Shown here: positions 1 through 7,869 of the stretch, in pieces
Position numbering within the stretch: position 1 is the stretch's first letter
How the letters are laid out: the number at the start of each line of letters is the position of its first letter
Assembly: GCF_900199205.1 (NCBI RefSeq)
Contig: NZ_OBMJ01000001.1
Span: 5,387,001 to 5,451,000 of the forward strand
Origin: Streptomyces sp. 1331.2
GTDB taxonomy: Bacteria; Actinomycetota; Actinomycetes; Streptomycetales; Streptomycetaceae
Length of the DNA: 64,000 nucleotides
Direction of reading: 5' to 3'
Position numbers and translations under genes: made by a program
Notes under the pieces: model-generated
The model's database searches: none
What the model was told of the DNA's origin: nothing
Seen by the model: the letters and a program-made list of their open reading frames with translations, nothing else

Positions 1-4
1 GCCG

Positions 5-520
5 ATGGGCGGCCCGTTCGGGCACGGCTTCGGCGGGTACGGCGGTCGGCGTGGTGGCCCGCACGGGCGGCGCGGCGGCCGGGCCCGGCGCGGTGACGTC
101 CGCGCCTCGCTGCTGGCGCTGCTCAAGGAGCGGCCGATGCACGGCTACGAGATGATCGCCGAGATCGGCGAGCGGACCGGCGGGGCCTGGCGGCCCAGTC
201 CGGGCTCGATCTACCCCAACCTCCAGCTGCTGGAGGAGGAGGGCCTGATCACCGCGGAGGAGGTCGGTGGCAAGCGGCTGGTCTCGCTCACCGAGGCGGG
301 CCGGGCCGAGGCCGAGGCCGGGCCGGCGGAGCCGTGGGCCGAGGCCGGCCGGGAGGTCGACTGGGAGGCCGTCCAGGAGGTCGGCCAGGCGCTCGCCGCG
401 GTCGACCAGGCGATCCGGCAGGTCATGGCGACCGGCACCGAGGCGCAGCGCGCCAAGGGCCTGACCGTACTGACCGAGGCCCGCAAGAAGCTGTACCTCA
501 TCCTCGCCGGGGATGACTGA
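5..520 (+). CDS. PadR-family transcriptional regulator
   Basis: A DNA-binding repressor of the PadR family, about 171 residues. After a Gly/Arg/His-rich N-terminus (residues 1-30) comes the family's winged-helix signature: LLALLKERPMHGYEM, then PSPGSIYPNLQLLEEEGLI, the recognition helix and wing. The C-terminal half is a charged helix of the kind that forms the dimerisation arm. The Gly-rich leader is typical of actinobacterial PadR proteins encoded next to exporters. The ATG lies four bases inside the window, so neither the ribosome binding site nor a longer N-terminus can be excluded. Its target is unknown because the upstream neighbour is not visible. Confidence 0.9.
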   Translation: MGGPFGHGFGGYGGRRGGPHGRRGGRARRGDVRASLLALLKERPMHGYEMIAEIGERTGGAWRPSPGSIYPNLQLLEEEGLITAEEVGGKRLVSLTEAGRAEAEAGPAEPWAEAGREVDWEAVQEVGQALAAVDQAIRQVMATGTEAQRAKGLTVLTEARKKLYLILAGDD

Positions 521-583
521 CCGGCCCGGGGGGACCGGCCGGCGCGGAGGGAGCGCCACCGGCACGACGGGCGGTGCCGCTGC

Positions 584-781
584 TCAGGGGCGGACCAGGA
601 ACAGCGCCACGCTGACGAGCAGCAGCACCGCCCAGCCGAACCAGAGCCAGCCGTCGGGCCCGATGACCACGCTGTAGAGGCAGACCACCAGCAGCAGCAC
701 CCCGGTGACCGCGGCGACCTGCCGGTTGTGGTGGGCGACCGCCCGGGAGCGGTCCCTCGGGTGCCGTACCGTCCTCGCCAT
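584..781 (-). CDS. small two-helix membrane protein
   Basis: A 65-residue protein with a basic N-terminus (MARTVRHPRDRSR) followed by two hydrophobic segments, roughly residues 21-40 and 46-63, separated by GPDGW. That gives a short hairpin membrane protein. No catalytic motif is visible and I do not recognise a named family; similar small membrane proteins are common in streptomycetes. It lies 44 bp downstream of another small gene in the same direction and could be cotranscribed with it. The start at 781 was chosen because the hydrophobic pattern begins right after it; longer upstream reading in this frame is Arg-rich and looks like shadow sequence. Confidence 0.6.
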   Translation of the reverse strand: MARTVRHPRDRSRAVAHHNRQVAAVTGVLLLVVCLYSVVIGPDGWLWFGWAVLLLVSVALFLVRP

Positions 782-825
782 GCCGACCTCCCGGGGGGAG
801 CGCGGAGGAAGGAGGCGGACGGCCG

Positions 826-1056
826 TCAGGCGGAGGCCTTGGCGGAGGCCGCCTCGTCGTACTCGTAGCGCCAGAACCAGCTCAGGCCCCGTACCTGCTT
901 GGCCCGGACGTACACCAGTGTGCGCGCGGGGGCCTCGCCGTGCGCGGGGACCGGGACCTTGTACTTCTTGGGCACGCCGAGCATCGGCCCCAGCGGGATG
1001 GGAAGGATCCGCCCGTCCAGGGGGCCGCCGACGAATTCGGTGTCCGCGCTCTTCAT
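826..1056 (-). CDS. conserved small hypothetical protein
   Basis: A 76-residue soluble protein of unknown function. It has alternating hydrophobic residues consistent with a small beta-rich fold (EFVGGPLDGRILPIPLG, then YKVPVPA, TLVYVRAKQV and a C-terminal WFWRYEYDEA segment) and an Ala-rich tail. No signal peptide, membrane helix or metal motif is visible. The pattern of a GGPLDGR loop followed by a Tyr/Trp-rich end recurs in small actinobacterial hypotheticals, but I cannot assign a function. It probably shares a transcript with the small membrane protein downstream. Confidence 0.6.
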   Translation of the reverse strand: MKSADTEFVGGPLDGRILPIPLGPMLGVPKKYKVPVPAHGEAPARTLVYVRAKQVRGLSWFWRYEYDEAASAKASA

Positions 1057-1520
1057 CCCTCCAGGGTCTCACCTCCGCGGGGGTGGCCCGGGGTGACCGG
1101 GAACACCCCCGGTGGGAGGGGGAACGGGAGGCCTGGTGAGGGCCGCGTGCCGGGAGTGTGCCCGGGGTGCGCAGGGAAGTGTGACCGGAGAGGCACCGCC
1201 CCCGGTCATCCGGAGGCCCCGCGCACCCCTATCCTTTCCTGTACGCCCTCGGGGTTCACCCGGGTCAGCGGGCCCCGTACGGGCCGGGCGAGGCGCGGAT
1301 CCGCGTGCCCTCCGGCCGACTTGGCGCGGACAGCGTGCTGCCGCGACTGCGTACCGTGACCCGGGCGTCGGCCGTCCGGTGACCCCGGGCCACGGCCGAC
1401 AGGGCGCGGACGGCAGGGCCGAGCACCCCGGGAAGCAGCGGGGGGCGCCGTGCGTTGCGTCGGAGTGGTACGTCGAACGCTGTGTCGCACCAGGCACGGC
1501 AGTTGCGCGGAAGGGGCCCG
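1057..1520. other. gene-free spacer, 464 bp
   Basis: This is the divergent spacer between a small minus-strand gene and the Prim-Pol gene. No open frame here shows protein-like composition. A TATCCT hexamer near 1230 resembles an actinobacterial -10 element on the plus strand, but I see no matching -35. Several short GC-rich inverted repeats lie around 1090-1130. Nothing else could be recognised. Confidence 0.4.
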
Positions 1521-2222
1521 ATGGAAGCCGGCGGCAGGTGGACGACCTGGTGGCAGAAGCGTGATCGTCAGCGGGCCCGGGCGGGGGGCCCGGAGGGACC
1601 GGCCGAAGGGCTGGACCAGCTGCTCGGCGCCGCGCGCGCCGGATTCCCGCTCGCCCCGGCCGCACACCCGGCCGGCTACCGCTGTTCCTGTGACCGGGTG
1701 GCCTGTCCGGCCCCGGCCCAGCACCCGGTCTCCTTCGCCTGGCAGACCCAGGCCACCACCGACGCCGAGCAGCTCTCCCGCTGGCTCGCCCGCGACCCGC
1801 AGGCCAACTTCATCACCGCCACCGGCCGGGTGCACGACGTGCTGGACGTCCCGGCGGAGGCCGGACGGCTGGCGCTGGAGCGGCTGACCGCGCTGGGCGT
1901 CGGCGGCCCGGTCGCCGCCGTCGGCGAGGACCGCTACCTGTTCTTCACCGCCACCCGCGGCACCCCGCAGGACGAGGACGAGTGGTGGCCGAGCGCGCTC
2001 GACTCCACCCCGGACACCATGTCCGAACACCCCGGCCTGCGCTGGCACTGCCGCGGCTCGTACACCCTGCTCCCGCCGGCCGCGCTGCCGGACGGCTCCC
2101 GGGTGCGGTGGCTGCGCGGGCCCGAGCAGCCGCTGCCGGACCCGCTGCGCGTCCTGGACGTGCTGACCGACGCCTGCACCGAGGTGGGCGCCGTCGCCGA
2201 GGAACAGTGGTTGATCGGCTGA
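1521..2222 (+). CDS. bifunctional DNA primase/polymerase (Prim-Pol) domain protein
   Basis: A 233-residue protein that is essentially one Prim-Pol (AEP-like) N-terminal domain. Visible landmarks are LLGAARAGFPLAPAAHP, a Cys-containing stretch CSCDRVACPAPAQHPVSF, FITATGRVHDVLDVP (the acidic DVLDVP motif sits where the family has catalytic acidics), LFFTATRG and GLRWHCRGSYTLLPP (His/Arg nucleotide-binding strand). Plasmid and phage Prim-Pol proteins usually carry a helicase; none is attached here. Stand-alone copies of this type are common in streptomycete chromosomes, so a replicative role is not established. The ATG at 1521 follows GGAAGGGG by about 5 bp. Confidence 0.8.
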   Translation: MEAGGRWTTWWQKRDRQRARAGGPEGPAEGLDQLLGAARAGFPLAPAAHPAGYRCSCDRVACPAPAQHPVSFAWQTQATTDAEQLSRWLARDPQANFITATGRVHDVLDVPAEAGRLALERLTALGVGGPVAAVGEDRYLFFTATRGTPQDEDEWWPSALDSTPDTMSEHPGLRWHCRGSYTLLPPAALPDGSRVRWLRGPEQPLPDPLRVLDVLTDACTEVGAVAEEQWLIG

Positions 2223-2240
2223 TGCACCCACCGGGTGGGG

Positions 2241-3086
2241 TCACGGCAGGGTGAGGATCTCCGCGCCGTCCGCCGTGACCACCAGGGTGTGCTCGAACTG
2301 GGCGGTGCGCTTGCGGTCCTTGGTGACGACCGTCCAGCCGTCCGGCCAGATCTCGTAGTCGTAGGTGCCCAGGGTCAGCATCGGCTCGATGGTGAAGGTC
2401 ATGCCCGGCTTGATCACCTCGGTGGCCCGCTCGCTGTCGTAGTGCGGGACGATCAGGCCGGAGTGGAACGAGGTGTTGATGCCGTGTCCGGTGAAGTCCC
2501 GCACCACGCCGTAGTCGAAGCGCTTGGCGTAGGACTCGATGACCCGTCCGATGACGTTGATCTGACGGCCCGGCTTGACCGCCTTGATCGCCCGGTTGAG
2601 GGATTCCCGGGTGCGCTCGACCAGCAGCCGGGACTCCTCGTCCACGTCGCCGACCAGGTAGGTGGCGTTGAGGTCGCCGTGCACCCCGTGGATGTAGGCG
2701 GTGGCGTCGATGTTGACGATGTCGCCGTCCTGCAGCTCGGTCGAGTCCGGGATGCCGTGGCAGATCACCTCGTTGATCGAGGTGCAGACGGACTTGGGGA
2801 ACCCGCGGTAGCCGAGGTCGGACGGGTAGGCGCCGTGGTCGCACATGTACTCGTGGGCGACGGCGTCCAGCGCGTCCGTGGTGACGCCGGGGGCGATGAG
2901 CTTCGCCGCCTCCTCCATCGCCCGGGCGGCGATCCCGCCCGCGATCCGCATCTTCTCGATCGTCTCGGCGGTCTGCACCTCGGGCCCGGTGTACGGCGCC
3001 GGCGCGGGCCGCCCGACGTACTCGGGGCGCGCGATGTGCGCCGGGACCTTGCGGGTGGGGGACTGGATGCCGGGTACGAGAGCCAT
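2241..3086 (-). CDS. map: type I methionine aminopeptidase
   Basis: Cytosolic metalloprotease that removes the initiator methionine from nascent proteins. At 281 residues it fits the actinobacterial class with a short N-terminal extension carrying a proline-rich linker. The five metal ligands of the pita-bread fold can be assigned: D127 (NIDATA), D138 (HGDLNAT), H201 (TGHGIN), E234 (FTIEPM) and E265 (QFEHT). The catalytic-site His is H110 (EVICHGIP). It is convergent with the Prim-Pol gene, with 18 bp between stops. Streptomycetes usually carry more than one map gene, so this may not be the only copy. Confidence 0.96.
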   Translation of the reverse strand: MALVPGIQSPTRKVPAHIARPEYVGRPAPAPYTGPEVQTAETIEKMRIAGGIAARAMEEAAKLIAPGVTTDALDAVAHEYMCDHGAYPSDLGYRGFPKSVCTSINEVICHGIPDSTELQDGDIVNIDATAYIHGVHGDLNATYLVGDVDEESRLLVERTRESLNRAIKAVKPGRQINVIGRVIESYAKRFDYGVVRDFTGHGINTSFHSGLIVPHYDSERATEVIKPGMTFTIEPMLTLGTYDYEIWPDGWTVVTKDRKRTAQFEHTLVVTADGAEILTLP

Positions 3087-3213
3087 GGCCGCGAGTCTAG
3101 TCGGCGGGCATCGCGGCGCCCGGCCGGTGCGCGGTGTGCAGGGCGGCCCGGGGCGGGGAATGATCGGTAGCGACCCGACCCCTGAACGTCAGCCGTCTGA
3201 ACGGGAGAGCGCC

Positions 3214-3441
3214 ATGCCCCTCGGATTCCACCGAAAGCCGACCGGCAAGCCCGGCGAGTGGTTCTACTGCATCAAGCACAACAAGGTCGAGGAGGGCCCG
3301 GAGTGCCCGGCGAAGGACCGCCTCGGGCCGTACGACAGCCCCGAGGAGGCCGCCCAGGCGCTGCGCATCGCGGACGAGCGCAACCGGGAGTGGAGCAACG
3401 ACCCGCGCTGGAGCGACAAGCCGGAAGACCGGGCCGAGTAG
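3214..3441 (+). CDS. small conserved hypothetical protein
   Basis: A 75-residue hydrophilic protein with the sequence landmarks KPGEWFYCIKHNKVEEGPEC and GPYDSPEEAAQALRIADERN. The CxxH pair and second Cys suggest a possible metal-binding hairpin followed by an amphipathic helix. Close matches of this layout are, as I recall, common as uncharacterised streptomycete proteins. The ATG is preceded by GGGAGAG at a good distance. The stop lies 2 bp from the stop of the convergent MFS gene. Confidence 0.8.
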   Translation: MPLGFHRKPTGKPGEWFYCIKHNKVEEGPECPAKDRLGPYDSPEEAAQALRIADERNREWSNDPRWSDKPEDRAE

Positions 3442-3443
3442 CG

Positions 3444-4781
3444 TCACGCCGTGGCGGCCGCCTCCCGCTGCACCCGCTCGTGCTCGGCGCGGACGGCGGC
3501 GGCGTGCGGGTCGGTCCGGTCGTCGTAGGCGAGCAGCCGCGGCAGCGCGGCGGCGACCGCGAGGACGGCGACGACGCAGGCGACACCGCCGGCCCAGACC
3601 GCGGCGCGCACGCCGACCAGCCCGGCCATCGTGCCGGCCCGCACCTGGCCGAGCTGGGGGCCGACGGAGTAGCTGAGCATCTCCACCCCGGCCATCCGGC
3701 CGCGGACCTCGTCCGGGATCGACTGGTTCCACATGGTCGACCGGGCGAGCCCGCTGATCTGGTCGGCGCCGCCGGCCAGGGCCAGCCCGAGCAGCACCAG
3801 CCAGATGCTCCCGGACAGCCCGGCGAGCGCCATCGCCGCACCCCAGCCGACGGCGGCGGCCACCAGCAGCCGCCCGTGCCGGTGGATCCGGGACGTCCAG
3901 CCGCTGGTCGCGCCGACCAGCAGGGCGCCGACCGCGGAGGCCGCGTACATCGGGCCGAGCGCCCAGTCCGCGCCCAAGTCCGAGGCCAGGAAGGGGAAGA
4001 CGGCCACCGGATAGGCGAACAGCATGGCGCAGAGGTCGATCGCGTAGGTGCCGAGCAGGTCCTTGCGGCTCCAGGCGTACCGGACGCCGGTGAGCACCGC
4101 CCGTACCGACGGCCGCTCGGCGCCGGTGGGCGGCGGGACGGCCCCGATCCGGACGAGCAGCAGCAGCGAGGCGACGAAGGTGAGCACGTCCAGCGCGTAG
4201 GCGGTCTGCACCCCGGCGAAGGCCACCACGACGCCGGCCAGTGCCGGCCCGGCCACCGAAGCGGCGTTGTGGTAGAGGGACTTGAGGGCGAACGCGGCGG
4301 TCAGGTGCTGGTGCGGGACGATCCGCGGGGTGAGCGAGTCCAGCGCCGGGCGCTGCAGGCCGTCGGCGGCCGCGACCAGCGCGGCGACCAGGTAGATCGG
4401 CCAGAGCAGCGGGTGCGGCAGCAGGGCGTTGAGCAGCAGCAGCCCGGCCAGCAGACCGAGTGCGGCCTCGGAGCGCAGCACCAGCTTGCGGCGGTCCAGG
4501 GCGTCGGCGAGGGCGCCGCCCCAGAGGCCGAAGACGATCAGCGGGAGGAGTTCGACGGCGCCGACCAGGCCGACCGCGAGGGAGGAGCCGGTGAGCTCCT
4601 TGATCTGCATCGGCACGGCCACCAGGGTCAGGAAGCTGCCGAAGCTGGTGATGCAGCCGGAGGTCCAGAGGTAGCGGAAGTCGCGCGAGGCACGCCAGGG
4701 CGCCAGGTCGGGCGTGAGCGAGCGCAGCAGCGTCCGGGCCCGCCCGGGTTCGGTGGTGTGCGGAGGTTCGTCGACGGTCAC
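3444..4781 (-). CDS. MFS exporter (EntS/DHA3-like)
   Basis: A 445-residue membrane transporter with about 12 predicted helices. It begins LAPWRASRDFRYLWTSGCITSFGSFLTLVAVPMQI, the opening characteristic of the MFS_3 (enterobactin-exporter/macrolide-efflux) group. The MFS motif A variant GLWGGALADALDRRKLVLRSE lies between helices 2 and 3. The substrate cannot be read from sequence; relatives export siderophores, macrolides or other small molecules. No regulator is encoded next door, but a perfect 10-bp palindrome sits about 75 bp upstream of the start. Confidence 0.9.
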   Translation of the reverse strand: MTVDEPPHTTEPGRARTLLRSLTPDLAPWRASRDFRYLWTSGCITSFGSFLTLVAVPMQIKELTGSSLAVGLVGAVELLPLIVFGLWGGALADALDRRKLVLRSEAALGLLAGLLLLNALLPHPLLWPIYLVAALVAAADGLQRPALDSLTPRIVPHQHLTAAFALKSLYHNAASVAGPALAGVVVAFAGVQTAYALDVLTFVASLLLLVRIGAVPPPTGAERPSVRAVLTGVRYAWSRKDLLGTYAIDLCAMLFAYPVAVFPFLASDLGADWALGPMYAASAVGALLVGATSGWTSRIHRHGRLLVAAAVGWGAAMALAGLSGSIWLVLLGLALAGGADQISGLARSTMWNQSIPDEVRGRMAGVEMLSYSVGPQLGQVRAGTMAGLVGVRAAVWAGGVACVVAVLAVAAALPRLLAYDDRTDPHAAAVRAEHERVQREAAATA

Positions 4782-4853
4782 GAGCCGTCATCCTGCGGTG
4801 GCGGCGGCCGGTCCCGCAAAGGGTTTTCGAAGGGTTTCCGAGCGGCGGCGCGT

Positions 4854-4863
4854 TGTGTACACA
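4854..4863. promoter_or_regulatory. TGTGTACACA palindrome
   Basis: Perfect 10-bp palindrome about 73 bp upstream of the MFS start, just before the RelE-like remnant. GntR- and antitoxin-type operators often look like this. It may control the MFS gene or be a relic of a lost toxin-antitoxin promoter. Role inferred only. Confidence 0.3.
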
Positions 4864-4914
4864 TGGAGCATTGCGTGTGCTTGGGCGCATGACGCAGCCG
4901 TTGCCCGTGGAGTC

Positions 4915-5070
4915 GATCCGCTCGGCTTCAACACCACCGCACTCGTGTCGCAGCCCGAGCGTCGACGCCTGCGCATGGGCGACTACCGGGTCGTCTGCAC
5001 GATCGACGACGGACAGCTGGTGGTGTGGATCGTCCACGTCGGCCCCCGTTCCACGACCTACACCACGTGA
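4915..5070 (+). pseudogene. C-terminal remnant of a RelE/ParE-family toxin
   Basis: The last 51 codons of this frame read DPLGFNTTALVS, RRRLRMGDYRVVCTIDDGQL and VVWIVHVGPRSTTY. These match the C-terminal half of RelE/ParE mRNA-interferase toxins: the LRxGDYRVxYTID strand pair followed by the VxxVGHR signature. The usual His in VGHR is Pro here (VGPR). The N-terminal half of the family, helices 1 and 2, is absent: upstream reading in the same frame is not RelE-like, and no RelB-type antitoxin gene is present. It is best read as a decayed solitary toxin, presumably inactive. Confidence 0.65.
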
Positions 5071-5108
5071 TGACGCAGCGTCGGTGAACAGCCGCGCGTG
5101 ATCGGGAC

Positions 5109-5714
5109 CTACCAGCGGCTGATCGCGGGGGCGGAGGTCAGGCGGGCGGCGAGGGCGGCGAGGCGGTCCAGGGGGGAGCGGCGGGCGGGGAGCTGCCCGG
5201 CGGCGGTGCTGACCAGGTGTTGGGCGAGGTCGAAGGGCTCCTCGGCGGCGGTGCCGACGGCCAGCCGCTCGTGGGCGAGCCCGCCGAGGTCGCCCGGTTC
5301 GGCGGGGGCCGCGCCGTCCAGCGCCAGGACGGTCGCGCCCTGCCGGCGGGCGTCGTGCACCCGTTCCAGCAGCGGGGCGCCGGCCGCCCCCGGGGCCACC
5401 ACCAGGACGGTGGCGCCGCGCCCGGCCGCGGCCAGCCGGCGCAGGTCGTGCGCCAGGTGGGCCGGGGCGCCCGCCGGGGGGTGGTGCCGCAGCAGGGTGG
5501 GCGCCAGCCGGGGGACGGCCGACCAGGCGGCCTCGTCCTCCAGGTGGGCGGCCAGGTGCCAGGGTTCGTACGCCTCGGTGCCGACCAGCAGCAGTCCGCC
5601 GGCCCCGCGCCGCTCCACCGAACGCCGCAGCGATCCGGCGAAGCCGCCGACGGCCTCCAGCCAGCCCGTGCCCGTCAGTCGCTCCCGGAGTGCCGAAACT
5701 CTCACCGCGTCCAT
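5109..5714 (-). CDS. conserved actinobacterial hypothetical protein
   Basis: A 201-residue, Ala/Leu-rich, probably cytosolic protein. Visible segments are MDAVRVSALRERLTGTGW, LLLVGTEAYEPWHLAAHLED, ATVLVVAPGAAGAPLLERV and ATVLALDGAAP. The two hydrophobic strands ending in small residues suggest an alpha/beta fold with Rossmann- or SIS-like strands, but no diagnostic motif is present. It is divergent from the F420:NADPH reductase gene with 47 bp between starts, an arrangement I recall in other streptomycetes. The start at 5714 avoids overlap with that gene; an in-frame upstream start at 5786 exists but would overlap it. Confidence 0.75.
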   Translation of the reverse strand: MDAVRVSALRERLTGTGWLEAVGGFAGSLRRSVERRGAGGLLLVGTEAYEPWHLAAHLEDEAAWSAVPRLAPTLLRHHPPAGAPAHLAHDLRRLAAAGRGATVLVVAPGAAGAPLLERVHDARRQGATVLALDGAAPAEPGDLGGLAHERLAVGTAAEEPFDLAQHLVSTAAGQLPARRSPLDRLAALAARLTSAPAISRW

Positions 5715-5761
5715 GCGGGCCAGGATGTCGCGCGGGGCCGGAGATTTGGCAGGATCGGCCC

Positions 5762-6454
5762 ATGACTTCCCTCGATTCAGCGACAAACCCGGCCCACGAA
5801 CTGCCGGACGTCTCGCAGCTGGTGGTCGGCGTCCTCGGCGGCACCGGCGACCAGGGGCGGGGCCTCGCCCTGCGGCTGGCCAAGGCCGGCCAGCAGGTGA
5901 TCATCGGCTCCCGCGACGCCGCCCGGGCCGAGGCCTCGGCCGCCGAACTCGGCCTCGGCGTGCGCGGCGCCGACAACGCCACCGTCGCCCGGGAGAGCGA
6001 CGTGGTGATCATCGCGGTCCCGTGGGACGGCCACGCCGCCACCCTGACCGCGCTGCGCGAGGAACTGTCCGGCAAGATCGTCGTCGACTGCGTCAACCCG
6101 CTCGGCTTCGACAAGCAGGGCGCGTACGCGCTGAAGCCGGAGGAGGGCAGCGCCGCCCAGCAGGCCGCCGCGCTGCTGCCGGACTCCCGGGTCACTGCCG
6201 CCTTCCACCACCTCTCGGCGGTGCTGCTGCAGGACGAGTCGGTGGAGGAGATCGACACCGACGTCATGGTGCTCGGCGACGAGCGGGCCGCCACCGACGT
6301 GGTGCGCGCCCTGGCCGCCCGGATCCCCGGCATGCGGGGCATCTACGCGGGCCGGCTGCGCAACGCCCACCAGGTCGAGGCGCTGGTGGCGAACCTGATC
6401 TCGGTCAACCGCCGCTACAAGGCCCACGCGGGCCTGCGGATCACCGACGTGTGA
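5762..6454 (+). CDS. npdG: F420:NADPH oxidoreductase (NADPH-dependent F420 reductase)
   Basis: Transfers hydride between NADPH and the deazaflavin cofactor F420, supplying reduced F420 to actinobacterial oxidoreductases. The 230-residue protein starts its dinucleotide fold with VVGVLGGTGDQGRGLALRLA, followed by VIIGSRDAARAEA, where the SR pair binds the NADP 2'-phosphate. Then come VVIIAVPWDGH, VVDCVNPLGF and a conserved HHLSAVLL segment near residue 155; the family usual is AFHxxxA. The C-terminus ends KAHAGLRITDV, as in NpdG/Fno proteins. The ATG at 5762 was chosen over upstream codons because the alternatives run into the divergent gene. Confidence 0.92.
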   Translation: MTSLDSATNPAHELPDVSQLVVGVLGGTGDQGRGLALRLAKAGQQVIIGSRDAARAEASAAELGLGVRGADNATVARESDVVIIAVPWDGHAATLTALREELSGKIVVDCVNPLGFDKQGAYALKPEEGSAAQQAAALLPDSRVTAAFHHLSAVLLQDESVEEIDTDVMVLGDERAATDVVRALAARIPGMRGIYAGRLRNAHQVEALVANLISVNRRYKAHAGLRITDV

Positions 6455-6468
6455 TCTGCAGGCCACTG

Positions 6469-6577
6469 TGTCGACCTCACCTCAGGGGTCTGTCGCCGAA
6501 ATCTCGCCCGCCCCGGGCGGACGACGCGATCTCGACGACAGACCCCTGGGCCCGCTCCGGAGGTGAGGTCGGCGACA
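6469..6577. repeat. nested inverted-repeat element
   Basis: The outer arms are TGTCGACCTCACCTC (6469-6483) and its near reverse complement at 6560-6577. The inner arms are AGGGGTCTGTCG (6484-6495) and a perfect complement at 6536-6547. In the centre is a smaller CCCGCCCCGGGCGG palindrome. It could act as a terminator for the F420 reductase gene, but the nesting and the resemblance of the arm to the element at 24066 suggest a small repetitive or mobile-derived element. Confidence 0.6.
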
Positions 6578-6630
6578 ATGGGTGGCGGCCGCGACCCGGT
6601 CGGCCGCACCCGTTCTAGGAGCCTTCCGCC

Positions 6631-6822
6631 ATGCCCCGCACGTCCCTGCTCGCCCTGATCGTCGTCGTCCTCGCGCTGGCCGCCGCCGTCTTCTCGCTGG
6701 TCCAGGGCTTCTGGCTGGGCCTGATCTGGCTGCCGCTGGCCGGTGTGGCCAGCAACGTGCTGTGGCTGAACCGCCGCCGGGCGAAGATCGCCGACGCTGC
6801 TGCGGCGGCTCAGCAGGGCTGA
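6631..6822 (+). CDS. small membrane protein
   Basis: A 63-residue protein with two hydrophobic helices (about residues 5-25 and 28-45) and a basic cytosolic tail, NRRRAKI. No domain is recognised. The ATG has an AGGAG-like site (CTAGGAGCC) 9 bp upstream, which supports expression. It stands alone between the nested palindrome and the convergent protease gene. Confidence 0.75.
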   Translation: MPRTSLLALIVVVLALAAAVFSLVQGFWLGLIWLPLAGVASNVLWLNRRRAKIADAAAAAQQG

Positions 6823-6848
6823 CCGGGCGGCGCCGGTGCCGGTCGGCG

Positions 6849-7664
6849 CTAGTTCTTCCAGAAGCTGAACAGGTACCGGCCGAGCGTCGCGTAGTCCTGG
6901 TCCACGCCGAACAGGTTCATCAGGCCGTGGACGATCCCGAAGAAGAACGAGTTCACCTCGGGCTGCCACAGCAGCGCGAACACCGCGAGCATCCCGTACG
7001 GCGCGAACGGCTCCACCGCGCGCCGGGTCTTGTACGACAGCCAGGGCTCGACGATGCCGTAGCCGTCCAGGCCGGGCACCGGCAGCAGGTTCAGCACCGC
7101 CGCGCTGATCTGGAGGAAGCCGAGGAAGCCGAGCGCGCCGGAGAACGGCGAGATGGTCAGCTCGTAGCCGTTCCAGAACGCGTGCACCGTCGGGTCGTCC
7201 AGCCAGCCCGCACCGATCGGGATCAGCAGCGCCGCCGCGATCAGCAGATTGACCAGCGGGCCGGCCGCCGAGACCAGGCTGTGCTTGAGCCGGCCCTGGA
7301 TCCGGTGCCGCTCGATCCAGACCGAGCCGCCGGGCAGGCCGATGCCGCCGAGGATCACGAAGACGATCGGCAGCACGAAGCTGAGCAGCACGTTGGTGTA
7401 CTTCAGCGGGTTGAGGGTGAGGTAGCCCTTGGCGCCGACGGTGATGTCGCCGCCGTGCAGCGCGGTGCGGGCGTGGGCGTACTCGTGCAGGCAGAGCGAG
7501 ACCATCCAGCCCGCGACGACGAACAGGAACACCCCGAAGGACGCGTTGCCGTAGCCCGCGTACACCGCCCAGCCGGAGGTGCCGAGTATGGCGAGGAGCA
7601 CCCAGAACACCGGGCTGATCCGGCGGTCCTCGCTGCGGGAGCGCGGCGTGGCGGCGAAGGTCAT
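6849..7664 (-). CDS. site-2 protease (M50) family membrane protein
   Basis: Intramembrane zinc metalloprotease candidate, 271 residues with about six hydrophobic segments. The zinc motif is H60-E61-x-x-H64 (LCLHEYAHART) in the second helix. The second conserved motif is NLLPVPGLDGYG, where the Asp supplies the third ligand. The short form without a PDZ domain corresponds to the Rv-type/sporulation-like S2P group that cleaves or processes membrane proteins within the bilayer. The substrate is unknown, and no sigma or anti-sigma pair is adjacent. The ATG at 7664 precedes a polar Arg/Ser-rich leader, ATPRSRSEDRR. Confidence 0.9.
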   Translation of the reverse strand: MTFAATPRSRSEDRRISPVFWVLLAILGTSGWAVYAGYGNASFGVFLFVVAGWMVSLCLHEYAHARTALHGGDITVGAKGYLTLNPLKYTNVLLSFVLPIVFVILGGIGLPGGSVWIERHRIQGRLKHSLVSAAGPLVNLLIAAALLIPIGAGWLDDPTVHAFWNGYELTISPFSGALGFLGFLQISAAVLNLLPVPGLDGYGIVEPWLSYKTRRAVEPFAPYGMLAVFALLWQPEVNSFFFGIVHGLMNLFGVDQDYATLGRYLFSFWKN

Positions 7665-7815
7665 GGTGTGGGTGCTCCGTGGGCAGAGGGAACGGGTGGA
7701 ACGGGTCGGCCCCGATCATGCCGGGCGGGCCGGTGAGCGGACAAGCCGCTCCGGATGAACGTCCGGCCGTCCGGCCGCGTTCCTCGGCAGGCCTCCGCGG
7801 TCCTTCCGCGCGGAC

Positions 7816-7841
7816 GGGGCACGGAACAATTGTGCGTCCCC
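7816..7841. promoter_or_regulatory. imperfect palindrome upstream of the AfsR-like gene
   Basis: A GGGGCAC...GTGCGTCCCC arrangement is centred on the perfect 8-mer ACAATTGT, 29-54 bp before the GTG start. The AT-rich core is conspicuous in this GC-rich DNA and may be an operator or promoter core for the regulator gene. Role inferred. Confidence 0.3.
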
Positions 7842-7869
7842 ATCGCCGCCGATCGACCAGAATGGTCCG

